Of a stretch of 64,000 nt of DNA, positions 56,269 to 64,000 are shown in pieces. The notes beneath the pieces are model-generated. The model saw nothing but the letters and a program-made list of their open reading frames with translations. It did not search any database and was not told where the DNA came from. Numbering within the stretch: position 1 is the stretch's first letter; every line of letters begins with the position of its first letter. Both the position numbers and the translations under genes were made by a program. Source of the stretch: a bacterium (lineage in GTDB: Bacteria > Bacillota > Clostridia > Lachnospirales > Lachnospiraceae); the NCBI GenBank assembly GCA_030535455.1, contig JAUNJY010000005.1:62001-126000 (forward strand), in the 5' to 3' direction.

Positions 56269-58908
56269 TTATTGTAATTGGCCTTCTAAAACTTCTGCAA
56301 CTTTGTTTAATGCATCATCAATACCAGCTGGATTTTTACCACCGGCTTGAGCCATATTTGGACGACCGCCACCGCCGCCTCCAACTAATGCAGCAATACC
56401 CTTGATTAAATTACCTGCATGTGCTCCTTTTGCCATTGCAGCATCAGTAGCCATAGCAATTAAGCTTACTTTACCATCCATACCGGATGCTAAGACGATT
56501 ACACCATCTCCTAGTTTATCTTTTAATTGATCTCCTAGACCACGTAAACCATTCATGTCTACGTCTGGTACTTTCGCAGCAAGTAATTTGACACCCTTAA
56601 CTTCAACTACTTGGTTCATTACATCGCCAAGAGCATCTTTTGCTAATTTATTTTTAAGCTTTTCATTTTCAGCTTGTAACGCCTTAATTTCATCATGCAT
56701 TGCTTCAATTCTCTTAACGATCATTGCTGGCTCTGCTTTTGCAGCTTTTGCTGCTTCGTATAACTCTTGTTCAATCTCTTTATAATATTCAAAAACACCA
56801 TTACTTGTTAATGCTTCAATTCTTCTTACACCAGCTGCAACACCAGTTTCAGAAATAATCTTGAATGCAGTAATTGTATTTGTGTTTGCAACGTGAGTAC
56901 CACCACAAAGTTCTGTAGAGAAGTTGCCCATTTGTACAACACGAACTGTATCGCCGTATTTTTCACCAAATAGAGCCATTGCGCCAGTTTTCTTAGCTTC
57001 GTCAATTGTCATAACCTTAGTTTCAACAGTAAGACCTTTTGCAATTTCTTCGTTAACGATTGCTTCTACTTTTGCTAACTCTTCTTTAGTTAAAGCAGAG
57101 AAATGAGTGAAGTCAAAACGAAGACGGTCTTTTGTTACATAGGAACCAGCTTGTTCAACATGTGTTCCAAGAACAAGACGAAGTGCTTTTTGTAAAAGGT
57201 GAGTCGCACTATGGTTTTTACCAGTAGCAAGACGTTGTTCTTTATCAATCGCTAATGTTACAGTATCATTTACGCAAAGCATACCTTTTGTTACTGTACC
57301 AACATGACCAATTTTACCACCTTGTAATTTGATTGTATCTGTTACAACAAATTCAGCGTTTTCAGTTGTGATAACACCTGTATCAGCAAGCTGACCACCA
57401 CTTGTTGCATAGAAAGGAGTTTCTGTTACAAATACAGTACCAGTTTGTCCTTCGCTAAGTGCATCTACGATTTCAGTATCTGTAGTTAAGGCAATTACAT
57501 TAGAGCTATGAGTATCTCTGTCATATCCTACGAATTCACTTGTTAAAGCTGGATCTAAGGATTGGTAGATCGTTACGTCAGCACCCATGTAGTTTGTTGT
57601 CTTACGTGCACTTCTAGCAGCTTCTCTTTGAACTTGCATTGCTTCATTGAAGCCTTTTTCGTCCACTGTGAAGCCTTTTTCTTCAAGAATTTCTCTTGTA
57701 AGATCAAGAGGGAATCCGTAAGTATCATAAAGCTTGAATGCTTCTTCTCCGGATAATTCTTTCGAGTTATTATTAACCATTTCTTGTTCAAGATCGCTTA
57801 AGATGCTAAGGCCTTGATCAATTGTCTTATTGAAGTTATCTTCTTCGATTGTAAGAACTTTAAGAATGTATTCTTTCTTAGCTTCAAGTTCTGGGTAACC
57901 ATCTTTATGTTCTTCAATAACAGTCTTGCTTAATGTAGCAAGGAATTTATCAGTAACTCCAAGTAAACGACCATGACGAGCTGCACGACGAAGTAATCTT
58001 CTAAGTACATAACCTCTTCCTTCGTTTGATGGAATGATACCGTCAGAAATCATAAATGTTACGGAACGGATATGATCAGTGATAAGACGAACGGATTCAT
58101 CTTTCTTAGAGTCGGCATTGTAAGTAACGCCAGCAACTTCACATACTTTGCTACGTAATGCTTTCATAGTATCGATATCAAAGATAGAGTCAACATCTTG
58201 TACTACTACTGCAAGTCTTTCAAGACCCATACCTGTATCGATATTTTTGTTTTCTAATTCTTCATAATGACCTTTGCCATCACTTTCAAATTGTGTAAAT
58301 ACGTTGTTCCAAACTTCCATGTAACGATCGCAATCGCAACCTACTGTACAGCCAGCTTCTCCACATCCGTATTTTTCACCGCGGTCATAGTAAATTTCTG
58401 AACAAGGACCACAAGGACCAGCGCCATGTTCCCAGAAGTTATCTTCTTTACCTAAACGGAAGATTCTGTCCTTAGCGATGCCCATTTTTTGATTCCATAT
58501 ATCAAATGCTTCATCATCTTCTTCATATACAGAAGGATAAAGACGACTTTCATCTAATCCGATTACTTTTGTTAAGAATTCCCAAGACCATTCGATTGCT
58601 TCTTCTTTAAAGTAGTCACCAAATGAGAAGTTTCCTAACATTTCAAAGAATGTAGCATGACGAGCTGTCTTACCTACATTTTCAATATCACCTGTACGGA
58701 TACATTTTTGACATGTTGTCACTCTATTTCTAGGTGGGATCTCCTGACCTGTGAAATATGGCTTAAGAGGTGCCATACCTGCATTTATTAATAATAAACT
58801 TTTATCATTTTGTGGAACTAATGAAAAGCTGTCAAGTTTTAAATGTCCTTTGCTTTCAAAGAATTCCAAATACATTTTACGAAGTTCATTTACTCCATAT
58901 ACTTTCAC
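56269..58908 (-). CDS. alaS: Alanine-tRNA ligase
   Basis: 879 residues. Class II aminoacylation core with motif 1-2 (NRVTTCQKCIRTGDIENVG), Zn site (GAGPCGPCSEIYYDRG), GMGLERL; an editing domain with HSATHLLQKAL and CGGTH; and a C-Ala domain ending GGGGGGRPNMAQAGG. Complete and normal length. ATG has AGGAGG upstream. Confidence 0.98.
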   Translation of the reverse strand: MKVYGVNELRKMYLEFFESKGHLKLDSFSLVPQNDKSLLLINAGMAPLKPYFTGQEIPPRNRVTTCQKCIRTGDIENVGKTARHATFFEMLGNFSFGDYFKEEAIEWSWEFLTKVIGLDESRLYPSVYEEDDEAFDIWNQKMGIAKDRIFRLGKEDNFWEHGAGPCGPCSEIYYDRGEKYGCGEAGCTVGCDCDRYMEVWNNVFTQFESDGKGHYEELENKNIDTGMGLERLAVVVQDVDSIFDIDTMKALRSKVCEVAGVTYNADSKKDESVRLITDHIRSVTFMISDGIIPSNEGRGYVLRRLLRRAARHGRLLGVTDKFLATLSKTVIEEHKDGYPELEAKKEYILKVLTIEEDNFNKTIDQGLSILSDLEQEMVNNNSKELSGEEAFKLYDTYGFPLDLTREILEEKGFTVDEKGFNEAMQVQREAARSARKTTNYMGADVTIYQSLDPALTSEFVGYDRDTHSSNVIALTTDTEIVDALSEGQTGTVFVTETPFYATSGGQLADTGVITTENAEFVVTDTIKLQGGKIGHVGTVTKGMLCVNDTVTLAIDKEQRLATGKNHSATHLLQKALRLVLGTHVEQAGSYVTKDRLRFDFTHFSALTKEELAKVEAIVNEEIAKGLTVETKVMTIDEAKKTGAMALFGEKYGDTVRVVQMGNFSTELCGGTHVANTNTITAFKIISETGVAAGVRRIEALTSNGVFEYYKEIEQELYEAAKAAKAEPAMIVKRIEAMHDEIKALQAENEKLKNKLAKDALGDVMNQVVEVKGVKLLAAKVPDVDMNGLRGLGDQLKDKLGDGVIVLASGMDGKVSLIAMATDAAMAKGAHAGNLIKGIAALVGGGGGGRPNMAQAGGKNPAGIDDALNKVAEVLEGQLQ

Positions 58909-58988
58909 TTTTGTTGCCTCCTGTGCAAATTATATACTATTTTCCTATTATAGTTAGAAACCTTCGCTTTGTCAATGAAGTACATAAT

Positions 58989-59061
58989 AAGAGCATACAC
59001 AACTATTATTGACACTAAATTGGAACTCTTAACCAATAATAATCAAGTATGCTCTTTTTTT
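58989..59061 (+). other. Long inverted repeat upstream of alaS
   Basis: Two nested palindromes: AAGAGCATAC..GTATGCTCTT outside and CTATTATTG..CAATAATAA inside, with a 20-base centre, followed by a T-run on the plus strand. It could be a terminator against antisense reading, or a small MITE-like unit. No T-box motif is present. Confidence 0.6.
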
Positions 59062-59080
59062 AACACCCACAAAGCAGGTG

Positions 59081-59160
59081 CGATATGTGCGCTCAGCGGA
59101 AAGGAATATGGCCGAATACACAGCCCCGCCTCACCACAAGAGTTTTGCAAGCAAAACTCC
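59081..59160 (-). repeat. Dispersed intergenic repeat, copy D (diverged, opposite orientation)
   Basis: Ends with palindrome GAGTTTTGC..GCAAAACTC, the equivalent of GTGTTTTGC..GCAAAACAC in copies B and C but in the reverse orientation. Reading the minus strand, TTCCTTTCCGCTGAGCGCAC matches CTCCTTCCGCGTAAGTGCGC in part. The middle differs. Confidence 0.6.
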
Positions 59161-59170
59161 GTTTTATTTT

Positions 59171-59296
59171 TTACATTGCTTTACTGTCTTTTCTCTTTCT
59201 TAATGTACTGCCTAAGAACGAACCGCCAACGATTACTCCTAGCATAATAGCAAATCTAATTGCGTATACAAGAAAATTATTAATTAAATAGATCAT
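59171..59296 (-). CDS. Small membrane protein (41 aa) at the end of the his operon
   Basis: ATG at 59296 with AGGAG eight bases upstream. The product MIYLINNFLVYAIRFAIMLG continues VIVGGSFLGSTLRKRKDSKAM: one TM and a basic end. The gap to the HisIE stop is 11 bases, so it is read with the his genes. Family unknown. Confidence 0.65.
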   Translation of the reverse strand: MIYLINNFLVYAIRFAIMLGVIVGGSFLGSTLRKRKDSKAM

Positions 59297-59307
59297 TGTT
59301 TTCACTC

Positions 59308-60570
59308 CTATCTTCTATGTGCAAGCTCCTTAATTATATCATTCCAGTCTAAATTACATTCTGCCATAAGAACCATCATATGATATAGGAAATCTGAGAT
59401 TTCGTATTTTAACTCTTCTGCATCAGGATTTTTTGCTGCAATAACAATTTCAGTTGCTTCTTCGCCACATTTCTTTAGTATCTTATCGATACCTTTATCA
59501 AATAAGTAGTTCGTGTAGGAACCTTCCTTTGGATGCTGTTTGCGATCCATGATAATTCCATACACATCCTCTAACACCGTCAATGGATTCATCTCGTCAT
59601 ACTCTTTCTTTACTAAATCCGTAAAGAAGCAGGTTTTGTTGCCTGTATGACATGCCGGTCCTAAAGGATCAACTTTTGCTAATATTGTATCATTGTCGCA
59701 GTCGATTGTCAAAGCCTTCACGTATTGGTAATTTCCTGAAGTTTTTCCTTTGACCCATAATTCATTTCTACTGCGGCTATAGTAGGTCATCACGCCCTCT
59801 AAAACAGTCTGTTCATATGCCTCTTTATTCATATAAGCAAGCATTAATACTTCGTTCGTTTTATAATGTTGTGCGATTACTGGAATCATACCATCACTAT
59901 TTAACTTAAAGTCTTCCCATTTCAATGCAGAATCAAACGTATTTACTAAGATGCCATTATTTTTCAATTGTTGTTTTACTTTTAAAATATTTTTATCTTC
60001 ATAACGATTTGTTGAGACAGCTAGAACACTTGGGATGGCTAATAAGTCGCCCATATCATTTCTAGTAAGGCTGTCGCGAACAAAGACTGGGAAGTCTAAC
60101 CCCTTTAATTGATCAGATAAGCGTTCTGTTAACGTAAGGTGTTTTAACAGCACACCACAAATGCCCATATCTTCCATCCAGGATTTGAACTCAGGCTCTA
60201 ATGCTTCATGGAAATCCTCAATCTCTATAATGACTTTGTCCGTACCAAAACGAGTGGTTCCCTCTTTCACTTGCTGCTCATCCGGAACAATCTTTTTCTT
60301 AACTACCACTTGCTTTGCGCCTGTATACAAAGCTTTCTTTATATCTTCAAAACGTGCAACATATAGTCCGATAATAACCGGAATATCAATTGTTGCAACG
60401 ACTTGTTTCACTAATTTGATAAACTGTTCATGACACTTTTCTTCTTTGCTGTAATTATAAAGAAATAGTTCATCTGCACCGTGACGTGCATAATATGTTG
60501 CCTTATTTAAAACACTTTCATCCATTTCGGCTTCCGCGTTTATAAAAGGGATAATCTTTTTATAGTCCAT
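59308..60570 (-). CDS. hisIE: HisI-HisE bifunctional enzyme with an extra degenerate HisF-like N-terminal domain
   Basis: 420 residues; HisIE alone is about 200. Residues 1-210 form a TIM-barrel-like domain (KIIPFINAEAEM, ARHGADELFLYNYS, IPVIIGLYVARFEDIKKAL) related to HisF/HisA but without the catalytic aspartates (AID, CLDV) seen in real HisF. Then HisI (about 215-320: ALKWEDFKL, MLAYMNKEAYEQT, SRSRNELWVKG, LTIDCDNDT, GPACHTGNKTCF) and HisE (about 330-415: LEDVYGIIMDRK, KKCGEEATEIVIAAKN). Both catalytic parts look intact. It starts 32 bases after hisA. Confidence 0.92.
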   Translation of the reverse strand: MDYKKIIPFINAEAEMDESVLNKATYYARHGADELFLYNYSKEEKCHEQFIKLVKQVVATIDIPVIIGLYVARFEDIKKALYTGAKQVVVKKKIVPDEQQVKEGTTRFGTDKVIIEIEDFHEALEPEFKSWMEDMGICGVLLKHLTLTERLSDQLKGLDFPVFVRDSLTRNDMGDLLAIPSVLAVSTNRYEDKNILKVKQQLKNNGILVNTFDSALKWEDFKLNSDGMIPVIAQHYKTNEVLMLAYMNKEAYEQTVLEGVMTYYSRSRNELWVKGKTSGNYQYVKALTIDCDNDTILAKVDPLGPACHTGNKTCFFTDLVKKEYDEMNPLTVLEDVYGIIMDRKQHPKEGSYTNYLFDKGIDKILKKCGEEATEIVIAAKNPDAEELKYEISDFLYHMMVLMAECNLDWNDIIKELAHRR

Positions 60571-60602
60571 GTATGTATCTCCTTATTTAATTGTTTGTTA
60601 TG

Positions 60603-61343
60603 TTATACTGCCGTTTCGCGCTTCGCTCTCCTAAAATGCTTTACGATAACATCCAAATCAACACGATGCTCATACAATAACTTTCCAAGCAATACGCCAT
60701 GGGCTCCTGCTTCATATAGAAGCTCTAAGTCTTTTAAGGATGATACACCACCGGAAATGATCACATCAAGATCCGTTGTCTGCAGAAGCTGCCTTGCATA
60801 ATCAATGTTAGCCCCCTGCATCATGCCTTCCCGTTCCACATCCGTATATATGATTGTCTTAATTCCTGCATCCTTCATCATTTTAGTCAATTCGTGCGCA
60901 CTATAAGTGCTGGCTTTCTCCCATGCATCCATCATAACAGCATTATTCTTAATATCAATCGAAACAACTAATCGCTCCGGTCCAAATATATTAACTGCCT
61001 CTTTTATAAATGCCGGATTTTGTGCAGCCTTTGTTCCTATCACAACTCTGTCCGCCCCATAACTGAGCTTTTGATCGATATCTTTGATCGTTCTTATACC
61101 GCCGCCAACCTGTACCGGTATATTCACACTCTCAATGATTTCGGCAATATATTCATCATTTATGGAATGCCCAAACATTGCTCCATCTAAATCTATCACA
61201 TGTAGATAAGTAGCTCCCTGCGCTTCTAACCCTTTTGCTACTTTTGCAGGATGACTTGAGTATACATCAGTATCAAAATACATACCCTGCCTAGTACGTA
61301 CACACTTTCCACCTTTTATATCTATTACTGGATAGACTTTCAT
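60603..61343 (-). CDS. hisA: ProFAR isomerase HisA
   Basis: 246 residues. Catalytic Asp8 in PVIDIKGGKCVR and the second Asp in IIYTDVEREGMMQG, plus VQVGGGIRT and IISGGVSSLKDL. It opens the ribose ring of ProFAR in the fourth step of histidine synthesis. Confidence 0.96.
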   Translation of the reverse strand: MKVYPVIDIKGGKCVRTRQGMYFDTDVYSSHPAKVAKGLEAQGATYLHVIDLDGAMFGHSINDEYIAEIIESVNIPVQVGGGIRTIKDIDQKLSYGADRVVIGTKAAQNPAFIKEAVNIFGPERLVVSIDIKNNAVMMDAWEKASTYSAHELTKMMKDAGIKTIIYTDVEREGMMQGANIDYARQLLQTTDLDVIISGGVSSLKDLELLYEAGAHGVLLGKLLYEHRVDLDVIVKHFRRAKRETAV

Positions 61344-61363
61344 ACTTTCCCTCCTAAATCTCT

Positions 61364-61951
61364 TTACAAGGAACCTTTTGTAGATAACACATCCACGATC
61401 CTCTCATCTTGTTTCGTTGCAATATCAAGTGCCTTTGCAAATGCCTTAAAGATTGCTTCGATAATGTGATGATTGTTGCTTCCTTCTAACATCTTTATGT
61501 GAAGATTCATGCCGGCTGAATAACTGATCGCATAAAAGAATTCTTTTACCATCTCAGTGTCCATATATCCAACACGATCTGTAGTTAATTGAACATCATA
61601 TACAAAATAAGGTCTTCCTGACAAATCAATGGCACACAGTACAAGTGCCTCATCCATTGGCAATAGAAAAGAACCATATCGATTAATTCCCTTTTTATCA
61701 CCAATTGCCTCTTTGATTGCCTGCCCAAGCACAATGCCAACATCCTCAATCGTATGATGGCAGTCCACATGCAAATCTCCTTTTACCAGACATTCTAAAT
61801 CAAAAAAGCCATGTCTTGCAAAGCTATTTAACATATGGTCAAAAAAACCAATTCCTGTTGCAATGGAAGTATTACCTTTTCCATCTACACCCAATTTCAA
61901 GTTGATATCTGTTTCATTCGTCTTTCTATGTATCGAAGAAGTACGTTCCAT
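61364..61951 (-). CDS. hisB: Imidazoleglycerol-phosphate dehydratase HisB
   Basis: 195 residues, monofunctional. DCHHTIEDVG and NNHHIIEAIFKA are the two Mn-binding His motifs. Normal length. Starts 107 bases after hisD; a good part of that gap has no obvious feature. Confidence 0.96.
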   Translation of the reverse strand: MERTSSIHRKTNETDINLKLGVDGKGNTSIATGIGFFDHMLNSFARHGFFDLECLVKGDLHVDCHHTIEDVGIVLGQAIKEAIGDKKGINRYGSFLLPMDEALVLCAIDLSGRPYFVYDVQLTTDRVGYMDTEMVKEFFYAISYSAGMNLHIKMLEGSNNHHIIEAIFKAFAKALDIATKQDERIVDVLSTKGSL

Positions 61952-62059
61952 TTCGACTCATCCTCTCAATCTATCACTATTATATCGAACTATGTCACAA
62001 AACTAAAGTAATAATTTATAATATTTTATAAAAATTCTGTAAATTCATGTCGAAAAAAG

Positions 62060-63352
62060 TTACTCCTCAAATCGTACCTTAATAGAGTTCGCATGAGCAG
62101 TTAACTGTTCATTTTCTGCAAATGCAATGATATCTTTGGAAATAGGTTCTAATGCTTCTCTTGAATAGGAAATAATGCTTGATTTCTTAATAAAGTCATC
62201 TACGCTCAATGGTGAGAAGAATTTGGCTGTTCCATTGGTAGGAAGCACATGGTTTGGACCTGCAAAATAATCACCAAGAGGCTCTGAGCTATATTCTCCA
62301 AGGAAGATTGCCCCTGCATTCTTAATCCTTGTCATAATGTCAAATGGATTTTTAGTCACAATTTCTAGGTGCTCGCTGGCAATCTCGTTGGTTACATCAA
62401 TAGCTTCCTCCATACTGTCTACCAATAGGATATACCCATAGTTCTCAAGTGATTTCTCAATAATTGCTTTTCTAGAAAGTCGTTCTACAAATCCGTCCAC
62501 TTCTTTACTTACTTCCTCTGCAAGCTTTTTAGAAGTAGTAACAAGAATTGCACTTGCCATTTCATCATGCTCGGCCTGACTTAATAAATCTGCTGCCACA
62601 AATCTAGGATTAGCTGTTTCGTCCGCTAGTACTAAGATTTCACTAGGTCCTGCAATTGAGTCAATGCTTACATGTCCGTAAACGGCTTTTTTAGCAAGTG
62701 CAACAAAGATATTGCCTGGTCCAACAATTTTATCAACCTTCGGAATGCTTTCCGTTCCATAAGCAAGAGCTGCAATTGCCTGCGCTCCCCCAACTTTGTA
62801 GATACGGTCTACTCCGGCTTCATTAGCTGCAACGATGGTAGATGGAAATACCTTGCCGTTTTTGTCAGGTGGCGTCGTCATAATGATTTCCTCTACTCCT
62901 GCGACCTTAGCAGGAACTACGTTCATTAATACACTGGATGGATACACAGCCTTACCACCTGGCACATATACGCCCACACGCTGTAAAGGGGTAACCTTCT
63001 GTCCAAGCATAGTTCCGTCAGGCTTTGAATCAAACCAGCTGTATTGTTTCTGCTTTTGATGAAACTCACGAATGTTCACCAATGCCTTACGGATAATGGC
63101 AACCAGCTCATCGTCTACCAGCTCATAAGCCTCCTTGATTTCCTCTTCTGTCACAACAAGGTTTTCTGTATTAATGGCTACATGATCAAATTTCTCTGTA
63201 TATTCAAATACTGCCTTGTCTTTATGTACTTTAACTTCATTTAAAATATCTGTAACGGTCTGCTCAAACTGACCATAATTATTTGGGCTTCGCTTTAATA
63301 AATCCTCTAACAAGTTCTGTTTCGTCTCTTCTGTTAATTTTATTGTTCTCAT
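62060..63352 (-). CDS. hisD: Histidinol dehydrogenase HisD
   Basis: 430 residues. VYVPGGKAVYPSSVLM, VDKIVGPGNIFVALAK, SIAGPSEILVLAD, QAEHDE and NHVLPTNGTAKFFSPL are family signatures. The start overlaps the hisG stop (4 bases). Confidence 0.96.
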   Translation of the reverse strand: MRTIKLTEETKQNLLEDLLKRSPNNYGQFEQTVTDILNEVKVHKDKAVFEYTEKFDHVAINTENLVVTEEEIKEAYELVDDELVAIIRKALVNIREFHQKQKQYSWFDSKPDGTMLGQKVTPLQRVGVYVPGGKAVYPSSVLMNVVPAKVAGVEEIIMTTPPDKNGKVFPSTIVAANEAGVDRIYKVGGAQAIAALAYGTESIPKVDKIVGPGNIFVALAKKAVYGHVSIDSIAGPSEILVLADETANPRFVAADLLSQAEHDEMASAILVTTSKKLAEEVSKEVDGFVERLSRKAIIEKSLENYGYILLVDSMEEAIDVTNEIASEHLEIVTKNPFDIMTRIKNAGAIFLGEYSSEPLGDYFAGPNHVLPTNGTAKFFSPLSVDDFIKKSSIISYSREALEPISKDIIAFAENEQLTAHANSIKVRFEE

Positions 63353-64000
63353 TTAACTTCCTCCTTGTTGATTAATTCCTTTAACTCCTTGATCAGCGTC
63401 GTAATACGGTCATGTTCCATCTTCATGCTAACCTGATTTACCACCACTCTTGCAGATAATGGGCAAATCTCTTCTAACACCACAAGTCCATTTTCCTTTA
63501 AGGTAGAACCAGTTTCTACAATATCTACGATCACTTCTGAAAGTCCTACAATCGGAGCTAATTCAATGGAACCATTTAACTTGATAATCTCTACGGTCTG
63601 ATGCTTCTTATTATAAAAATAGTCCTTTGCGATATTTGGATATTTGGTCGCAACACGGATTAATTCGCCATGATTTAACAACTCTCTTGCTTTTTCTGGT
63701 CCTGCAACGCACATACGGCATTTTCCAAGGCCAAGGTCAAGCACCTCATACATCTTTCGTCCTTCTTCTAAAATTGTATCTTTTCCAACAACACCGATAT
63801 CAGCAGCACCGTATTCAACATAAGTCGGAACATCGGTTGCCTTTGCCAAGAAGAACTTTAACTTTAATTCTTCATTTACAAAGATAAGCTTTCTTGAATT
63901 TGGATCCTTGATCTCTTCACATGTGATACCGATTTGCTCTAAAATGGACATTGTTTTCTTGGCAAGGCGTCCTTTTGCCAACGCAAATGTGATATATTTC
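63349..64000 (-). CDS. hisG: ATP phosphoribosyltransferase catalytic subunit HisG, short form (partial)
   Basis: The frame reads KYITFALAKGRLAKKTM from the window edge and ends VNKEEVK at 63349. Only the few N-terminal residues are cut off. Total length near 215 residues shows the short HisG-S type that needs HisZ. ETGSTLKENGL and YVEYGAADIGVVGKD are conserved. Confidence 0.96.
   Translation of the reverse strand, partial: KYITFALAKGRLAKKTMSILEQIGITCEEIKDPNSRKLIFVNEELKLKFFLAKATDVPTYVEYGAADIGVVGKDTILEEGRKMYEVLDLGLGKCRMCVAGPEKARELLNHGELIRVATKYPNIAKDYFYNKKHQTVEIIKLNGSIELAPIVGLSEVIVDIVETGSTLKENGLVVLEEICPLSARVVVNQVSMKMEHDRITTLIKELKELINKEEVK

Noticed and set aside
58909..59060. T-box leader for alaS
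   Set aside because: No AGGGTGGNACCGCG-like motif on the minus strand; the hairpin there is followed by a T-run on the other strand.
1..64000. CRISPR arrays, tRNA and rRNA genes
   Set aside because: No regularly spaced short repeats, tRNA-like T-loop (GGTTCGAATC) or rRNA sequence were noticed in the window.

Overview
The window is a low-GC, Gram-positive, spore-former type chromosome, most like Clostridia of the Lachnospiraceae. The evidence is a yqfC-yqfD-phoH-ybeY sporulation/rRNA block, a BofC-like protein, a T-box leader on thrS, AGGAGG-type ribosome binding sites and a Lachnospiraceae-style MiaB N-terminus. The genus is an inference. Nearly every gene is on the minus strand.

Layout. 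1-3334: an apparent redox operon (TetR repressor, RnfC-like Fe-S protein, UDG-fold protein, MsrA or MsrAB) behind one promoter that carries two palindromic operators. 3135-6532: a DUF434 gene relic, an Mrr-like membrane nuclease, deoxynucleoside kinase, Nudix hydrolase and recA. 6533-7012: structured non-coding DNA with three intrinsic terminators.

8297-20521 is the most interesting part. A 12.2 kb AT-rich island splits the resident miaB gene at its Gly-Cys-Gln codons. The 5' piece, with its own promoter, lies at 20513-20656 and the 3' piece at 7013-8302. Both junctions carry the six bases GCAACC. The island brings its own complete miaB (9171-10646), which restores the lost function, plus defence-type cargo: an AbiH protein, a two-gene STAND NTPase module and a membrane KAP NTPase. 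An IS256-type relic cut by an IS3-type element sits in the middle. No integrase is visible.

20791-28876: two-domain multicopper oxidase, M14 carboxypeptidase, an ABC transporter with its two-component system, and a nucleotidyltransferase. 29164-37434: proA, folate cyclo-ligase, DUF896 and proB, two flavoproteins, then thrS with a T-box leader. 37447-50262: a family of five membrane-anchored TPR/acidic-loop paralogues, a lipoprotein, an NSS symporter, and a signalling cluster of Ser/Thr kinase, small membrane protein and triple-FHA protein. 50386-56064: DUF3048 lipoprotein, ybeY, phoH, a methyltransferase, yqfD, yqfC and rpsU. 56269-64000: alaS and a his operon (hisG, hisD, hisB, hisA, HisI-HisE fusion) ending in a 41-codon membrane ORF.

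A dispersed intergenic repeat family with at least four members (near 21921, 28963, 36983 and 59081) runs through the core chromosome; one member sits inside the thrS leader. All statements come from reading the sequence and remembered family knowledge; no search was run.
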